Assembly: GCA_947285985.1 (NCBI GenBank)
Contig: CAMYPB010000006.1
Span: 1 to 27,507, forward strand
Origin: an uncultured Holosporaceae bacterium
GTDB lineage: Bacteria > Pseudomonadota > Alphaproteobacteria > RUG11792
DNA length: 27,507 nt
Direction of reading: 5' to 3'
Program-made: the position numbers and the translations under genes
The notes under the pieces: generated by a model
Seen by the model: the letters and a program-made list of their open reading frames with translations, nothing else
What the model was told of the DNA's origin: nothing
The model's database searches: none
Shown: in pieces, positions 23,527-27,507 of the stretch
Layout: each line of letters starts with the position of its first letter
Position numbering within the stretch: position 1 is the stretch's first letter

Positions 23527-24729
23527 TCATTTATATATTTCAATCTCTATTATCTTATTATTTCGGATTATTGTTAGTGTAAATGAATTTTCTCCGATAG
23601 ATTGATCCAATAAGTTTTTAAAGACATTTTTATTTGTAACGTTTTCTTTGTTGAATCTAACAATAATATCGTCAACTTTCAAACCAGAATTTTCCGCAAT
23701 TGAATCGTGTTTTATAGATATTATACGGATACCTTTCTTTATATTATCAGATACTCCCTCTATATTTTCAACTTCAAATATTCCGATGTCAACTCCAGAA
23801 TTTGAAGGTATAAGATTCGGAACTGCAATATTTATTGCTTTTTTTATTATGTTGACGGGAATCGCGAGTTCTTCTGTGAAGAATGTTTTTGAAGAGGCCT
23901 GATAATCTGATATTCCTATCATATTTCCATATTCATCTATTATGGGGCCCGCAGAATTTTCAGGGTAAACACATGATCCTAAAACCTTGTTTTTTAATTC
24001 TAAATATTTGATACCTTCAATTTTTTTATATAATACTGTCTCAATAGGACTAACGATAACATCAAATTTATTTGATGTATTCGATGTTTTATTTAGTGTC
24101 ACAAAATGTTCACCCAAACATTTTCCAAGAGCGAAACAATTTTTATAAACCATTTTGTTATCAGAATTTTCAAGATCCGATATATTTCCGATATTAATAT
24201 ATGGGAAATTTTCATCATTATTTCTAGGATCTATTTTCAAAATCGAAATATTAAGTTCTGGAATATTTTTAATTATTCTTGCTTTATAATTGTTTTTATC
24301 GATTAATAATGTGTTTATATCATGAGTATTATCATCAAACTCACTATCTATTGATACTATAATTTCAGATGAATTTTGAAGGGAGTTATACGTTGAAACA
24401 ATATACCCCGATTTATCGATGATCGTTCCATTTGTTATGCCATGATAATATTTCAATTCCTTATCCCTTGGATTGATCTCAGAATTGTGGATCAGATGAC
24501 TATCATTATTTTTCTGTGCTCCTTCACTGAACGTGTGAATCAAAACAACGGATCTCATCGCTTTTTTAATGATTTCTTTCGTTGATTTTTTTGATATTTT
24601 TTTTGTGTATGATTTTATATTGTCCGCTATATCTTTCGTATAATTTTTTGAGGCATAGATCAACGATGATGACGATGAAAAGAATATAACATGAATAATA
24701 GTATAGTATATTATCAATCTTATCTTCAT
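23527..24729 (-). CDS. HtrA/DegP-like protein with degenerate protease active site and PDZ domain
   Basis: A 400-aa exported protein: signal peptide (RLIIYYTIIHVIFFSSSSSLIYA), trypsin-like domain (about 55-300) and one PDZ domain (about 312-398, with SGLKVDDIIVRFN). Against DegP, GYIVSTYNSLQ aligns with GYVVTNNHVVD, so the catalytic His is N115. LNISILKI aligns with SDIALIQI, so the Asp is N160. Only the serine remains (S259 in ENSAGP, normally GNSGG). Two of three triad residues are lost, so it is probably a chaperone or scaffold rather than a protease. The frame is intact and GGGGAG precedes the ATG, so it is not an obvious pseudogene. It starts 45 nt behind tssC on the same strand and may belong to the T6SS transcript. 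Confidence 0.75.
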   Translation of the reverse strand: MKIRLIIYYTIIHVIFFSSSSSLIYASKNYTKDIADNIKSYTKKISKKSTKEIIKKAMRSVVLIHTFSEGAQKNNDSHLIHNSEINPRDKELKYYHGITNGTIIDKSGYIVSTYNSLQNSSEIIVSIDSEFDDNTHDINTLLIDKNNYKARIIKNIPELNISILKIDPRNNDENFPYINIGNISDLENSDNKMVYKNCFALGKCLGEHFVTLNKTSNTSNKFDVIVSPIETVLYKKIEGIKYLELKNKVLGSCVYPENSAGPIIDEYGNMIGISDYQASSKTFFTEELAIPVNIIKKAINIAVPNLIPSNSGVDIGIFEVENIEGVSDNIKKGIRIISIKHDSIAENSGLKVDDIIVRFNKENVTNKNVFKNLLDQSIGENSFTLTIIRNNKIIEIEIYK

Positions 24730-24774
24730 AGAGTACTCCCCATCAACATCATCTATACATTATAATACCTTATT

Positions 24775-26241
24775 TTATCCTGCACGTGCTGGAAGAGTTG
24801 CGACAAGACGAATAGAAGCTGTCAATTCTTCCATTTGGAAATGAGGCCTTAAATATATAACGGATTTATATGATCCAGGTTTCCCAGGTTCATCATACAC
24901 ATCAATTCTTCCTTCTCGCAAAGGATATTGAGATTTGACTTCTTTTGGAGCGTCATCATTCAACAATATATATTGCGCAAGCCACGTGTTTAAATAATTT
25001 TCAACATTTTCTTTCGTGAGGAAACTTCCAATTTTATCCCTCATAATAACCTTTATATAATGCGCAAATCTCGAAGAAACGAGCATATAGGTTATTCTCG
25101 CAGAAATTGATGAATTTGCGTTTGCTTCGTCTAAATTGTATATCTTTGGTTTTTGAGTTGTTTGAGCCCCAAAAAATACGGCAAAATCCGATCCTTTACT
25201 ATAACAAAGTGTTATGAATCCTAGATCACTCAATTCTTTTTCTCGTCTATCAGTTATCGCGACTTCCGTTGGACATTTGACAGTCATATCTCCATCCAAC
25301 GTTTTGAAGACGTATGTTGGAAGTCCTTCAACAACTCCTCCTCCTTCAACTCCTCGAATCGCGGCCGTCCATTTATAATGTGCAAAAGCATTTGTTATTC
25401 TCTGACCTAAAGCATACGCTGGATTTCCCCAACAAAATTTATCCGTATCCCCAACTCCAACATTTTCCGTGAAATTGAAGGCTTCAACTGGGAGGGTATT
25501 CGGACCATAAGGGAGTCTCATCAAAACTCTCGGAAGAAGAAGAGAGACATATCTTGAATCCTCTGTATTTCTAAAGGAATTCCACTTTATATAATCAGGA
25601 GACTCAAAAATTTTCGCTAAATCCCTTGGAAGAGGAATATTTTCAAAATGATCAAGATTGAAGAAGAGGGGAGATATTGAGGCCATGAAAGGAGTGTGGG
25701 CTGCGGCCGCTAATCCAGAAATATTTTCAAGAAATCCAATATCTTGAGGATGATTTGTGAAATAGAAATCCCCAATCAAACATGAATATGGCGTTCCCCC
25801 AAACGTTCCATATTCTTCCTCATAAATCTTCTTGAAGAGGGCACTCTGATCAAATTCTATGGCCTTCGATAAATCATCCTTCAAATCCTTCAGAGAAGAA
25901 TTTAAAACACGTATTTTTAAAGTCGTACTCGTTTCCGTGTTCATCACGAAATAATACAATCCCCTCCATGAACCTTCAAGTTTTTGGAAGTCTGGATGAT
26001 GGAGTATCTCGTTTATCTGTGCGGTCAGAAGATCGTCTATCTCCGATATACGCCTCATCAAAAATGATATAATATCACCTTCATTTGGAAGGGATGACAA
26101 GGAAGATAATTCATTGACGAGTTCCCTCAACAAATCGATCGCATTTTCTTCTTGTTCGGGATATCTTGCCATTTTGTATTCATTCAACAAAATATCTAGT
26201 ATTTTAGATTCTTCTGGTATTATGATGATTTCGTCTGCCAT
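24775..26241 (-). CDS. tssC: Type VI secretion sheath large subunit TssC (VipB)
   Basis: The 488-aa protein matches TssC/ImpD in length and motifs: FQKLEGSWRGLYYFV, the segment from EFDQSALFKKIYEEEYGTFGG to GTPYSCLIGDF, and LAAAAHTPFMASISP in the first half. WNSFRNTEDSRYVSLLLPRVLMRLPYG and a TVKCPTEVAITDRREKELSDLGFI stretch follow in the second. The C-terminal DEPGKPGSYKSVIYLRPHFQMEEL is the conserved sheath handle. TssC and TssB form the contractile cytoplasmic sheath that pushes the Hcp tube. SD GGGGAG lies before the ATG and tssB is 27 nt upstream. Confidence 0.96.
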   Translation of the reverse strand: MADEIIIIPEESKILDILLNEYKMARYPEQEENAIDLLRELVNELSSLSSLPNEGDIISFLMRRISEIDDLLTAQINEILHHPDFQKLEGSWRGLYYFVMNTETSTTLKIRVLNSSLKDLKDDLSKAIEFDQSALFKKIYEEEYGTFGGTPYSCLIGDFYFTNHPQDIGFLENISGLAAAAHTPFMASISPLFFNLDHFENIPLPRDLAKIFESPDYIKWNSFRNTEDSRYVSLLLPRVLMRLPYGPNTLPVEAFNFTENVGVGDTDKFCWGNPAYALGQRITNAFAHYKWTAAIRGVEGGGVVEGLPTYVFKTLDGDMTVKCPTEVAITDRREKELSDLGFITLCYSKGSDFAVFFGAQTTQKPKIYNLDEANANSSISARITYMLVSSRFAHYIKVIMRDKIGSFLTKENVENYLNTWLAQYILLNDDAPKEVKSQYPLREGRIDVYDEPGKPGSYKSVIYLRPHFQMEELTASIRLVATLPARAG

Positions 26242-26268
26242 AAATTTTTCTCCCCATATCTCAAAAAA

Positions 26269-26811
26269 TTAGACTGTTTCCGTCGTATTTGAAGACGATG
26301 ATTTCATATTTTCATCATGCTCTTCGATTTCCTGCTTTAATTTTTGTATATTGTCCGCATTTTTCATGATCTGAGTTAATAACGCTTCGAGTTTATCATT
26401 TCCGTCCATTTTTGTTATGAGATTTTTAAGATTCACACGTTTATTATAAAGAGCTGCGAGACTTGGAACATTTTTTGCAAGTTTTTGAGGTTCGAAATCC
26501 TCCATACTGGAAAATAACAATTCAACACTGATTTCTGGATTATCTGAATTCAATCTGTTTGGTATACGAATGACGAGTCTTGGATTGATGATAGACATAA
26601 TTTCCATAAAATTGTCTCGATCTATTTCAACAAATTTTCTATCCTTGAGTTTTGGAAGGGGAACAACGGGATTTCCAGAGAGATCTGCCATAACCCCAAC
26701 AACGAAAGGGAGTTCTTTTATTTCAATTGCATTTCCTATTTCAACATCGTATGTTATATGAACTCTAGGTTTTCTTATTCTATCTAGTGTGTGTTGTCTA
26801 CTCTCCGCCAT
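26269..26811 (-). CDS. tssB: Type VI secretion sheath small subunit TssB (VipA)
   Basis: A 180-aa protein with the TssB pattern: SRQHTLDRIRKPRVHITYDV, KELPFVVGVMADLSGNP, KLKDRKFVEIDRDNF and MEIMSIINPRLVIRIPN. It interlocks with TssC through beta-strand exchange to build the sheath. The C-terminus (DNIQKLKQEIEEHDENMKSSSSN) is a short coiled coil with a polar tail. GGGAG precedes the ATG. It heads a tssB-tssC-HtrA-like series, and its upstream region carries a candidate promoter with a CtrA-type site. No hcp, tssE, tssF, tssG or clpV is in the window. Confidence 0.95.
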   Translation of the reverse strand: MAESRQHTLDRIRKPRVHITYDVEIGNAIEIKELPFVVGVMADLSGNPVVPLPKLKDRKFVEIDRDNFMEIMSIINPRLVIRIPNRLNSDNPEISVELLFSSMEDFEPQKLAKNVPSLAALYNKRVNLKNLITKMDGNDKLEALLTQIMKNADNIQKLKQEIEEHDENMKSSSSNTTETV

Positions 26812-26872
26812 CGAATTCTTCTCCCTTTTATTTTTCTAAAAATCAAAATAAATTATAAACTCTCTATTATCC

Positions 26873-26902
26873 ATACTATCAGACTAATATCTAATATGTT
26901 AA
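26873..26902 (-). promoter_or_regulatory. Candidate promoter of tssB
   Basis: On the minus strand TTAACA (26902-26897), an 18-bp spacer and TAGTAT (26878-26873). Predicted start near 26866, about 55 nt before tssB. The -35 hexamer overlaps a TTAA half-site of the CtrA-type motif. Confidence 0.4.
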
Positions 26903-26913
26903 AATATAGTTAA
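26898..26913 (-). promoter_or_regulatory. Candidate CtrA binding site upstream of tssB
   Basis: Minus strand reads TTAACTATATTTTAAC, an exact TTAA-N7-TTAAC, the Caulobacter CtrA full-site consensus. It overlaps the -35 region, where CtrA-activated promoters normally carry it. A ctrA gene is in this window. In DNA this AT-rich a few TTAA-N7-TTAA strings per window are expected by chance, so the position is the main argument. Confidence 0.45.
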
Positions 26914-26916
26914 TTT

Positions 26917-26952
26917 TTCGCAAATTTTCAAAAAAACTTGTGAAAAAGCGAA
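26917..26952. other. Imperfect hairpin between plsY and tssB
   Basis: On the + strand TTCGC-AAA-TTTTC (26917-26929), a 12-nt loop and GAAAA-A-GCGAA (26942-26952) pair in two blocks, with T7 after it (26953-26959). As an intrinsic terminator it points along the + strand, against plsY and tssB. For the minus-strand plsY transcript it could still act as a 3'-end hairpin. Confidence 0.45.
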
Positions 26953-26964
26953 TTTTTTTAAAAA

Positions 26965-27507
26965 TTAGAAAGAATTTTCCTGGTTTTGAAACAATCTTTT
27001 TATATTGCTTTTATGAGTATACAATAAAAACACGAGGAGAACTATAGAAAATATTGGATAACTTTTATGTTCTATAGAATATCCCATGAAATAATCGAGA
27101 TTGATAAGGATTGTTGATATAATTGAAAATGAGAGGGATGCGATAGACGATATCTTCGAAAATTTCGCGATTATTCCCCAGAATATGGCCGATATAATCG
27201 TTATTATTGGGAAGAGGACTATGAAGATTCCCGCGATTGTCGCAACTCCTTTTCCTCCCTTAAATTTCAACCATATTGGATAGACATGCCCTAAAACGCA
27301 AATAAAACATGGTATAACTGTTGTATACCCACAGAAATACTTCGATGATATTATTGCTATAATACTTCCTTTTAGTATATCGAAGATCAATGTGAATATA
27401 GCTATTTTTTTATGTCCGGATCTTAGGACGTTCGTTGTCCCCGTACTCGACGATCCGATCTGTCGTATATCGATATGTGCGAAATATTTCGTTAGGACAT
27501 AACCCGT
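26965..27507 (-). CDS. plsY: Acyl-phosphate:glycerol-3-phosphate acyltransferase PlsY, 5' end outside window
   Basis: The frame stays open to the right edge, giving 180 visible codons; the start is beyond 27507. The visible part begins TGYVLTKYFAHIDIRQIGSS and includes PlsY motif 1 as GSSSTGTTNVLRSG (usual GSGNIGATNV), motif 2 as GHVYPIWLKFKGGKGVAT, and motif 3 as THKSNIKRL. About five hydrophobic segments are seen. PlsY is an integral membrane enzyme that makes lysophosphatidic acid from glycerol-3-phosphate and acyl-phosphate, the first step of phospholipid synthesis. A TTG at 27388-27390 (minus strand) is not a credible start because motif 1 lies upstream of it. The motif 1 variant (Ser-Ser-Thr for Gly-Asn-Ile) is unusual. 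tssB follows on the same strand after 153 nt. Confidence 0.93.
   Translation of the reverse strand, partial: TGYVLTKYFAHIDIRQIGSSSTGTTNVLRSGHKKIAIFTLIFDILKGSIIAIISSKYFCGYTTVIPCFICVLGHVYPIWLKFKGGKGVATIAGIFIVLFPIITIISAIFWGIIAKFSKISSIASLSFSIISTILINLDYFMGYSIEHKSYPIFSIVLLVFLLYTHKSNIKRLFQNQENSF

Noticed and set aside
23527..24729. HtrA-like gene as a pseudogene
   Set aside because: The frame is uninterrupted, with signal peptide, SD and PDZ domain; loss of catalytic residues alone does not make it a pseudogene.
1..27507. Mobile element, prophage, CRISPR array or rRNA operon
   Set aside because: No transposase, integrase, phage structural gene, regularly spaced repeats or rRNA-like sequence was seen.

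Overview
The window is a strongly AT-rich stretch of chromosome, about two thirds A+T by eye. It carries four tRNAs, two L3x ribosomal protein genes plus L20, and housekeeping genes with standard-code reading frames. The clearest taxonomic marker is a CtrA-type cell-cycle response regulator at 19496-20218, a hallmark of Alphaproteobacteria. Low GC, type VI secretion genes (tssA, tssB, tssC) and scattered operons fit a host-associated alphaproteobacterium such as the Holosporales; this placement is inference. No insertion sequence, prophage, CRISPR array or rRNA gene was seen.

Left part (1-11059), all on the + strand. It starts with the end of a pilin-like gene cut by the window edge, then a pseudouridine synthase (rluB-like). 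Three blocks mixing tRNA and protein genes follow: tRNA-Leu(UAA)-rpmI-rplT-tRNA-Leu(GAG), tRNA-Met-efp-inositol monophosphatase family, and, further on, tRNA-Gly-rpmG-ychF. Between the last two lie a SurA/PrsA-like periplasmic chaperone with an internal 105-bp tandem duplication, and a tight operon LOG-family gene-accB-accC-pgeF-ybaB. rpmG (55 codons) is a real small gene at 9802-9969.

Middle (11303-18704), + strand. An RND efflux adaptor and its inner-membrane pump are followed after 2 nt by tssA, so a type VI secretion baseplate/cap component sits in an efflux operon. Transketolase follows with its own promoter.

Right part. On the - strand are a small secreted lytic transglycosylase and ctrA. 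On the + strand a TauE/SafE-type permease, a polyamine-binding protein (PotF/PotD-like) and a PotI-like permease overlap or abut. On the - strand at the right edge run plsY (cut by the edge), tssB, tssC and an HtrA-like protein whose catalytic His and Asp are replaced. Upstream of tssB is a perfect TTAA-N7-TTAAC motif, the full CtrA recognition site, overlapping a candidate -35. With ctrA in the same window this suggests, but does not prove, cell-cycle control of the T6SS sheath.

The most interesting items are this candidate CtrA-T6SS link, the inactive HtrA homologue behind tssBC, the RND-tssA coupling, and the duplicated, apparently non-catalytic parvulin-type chaperone.
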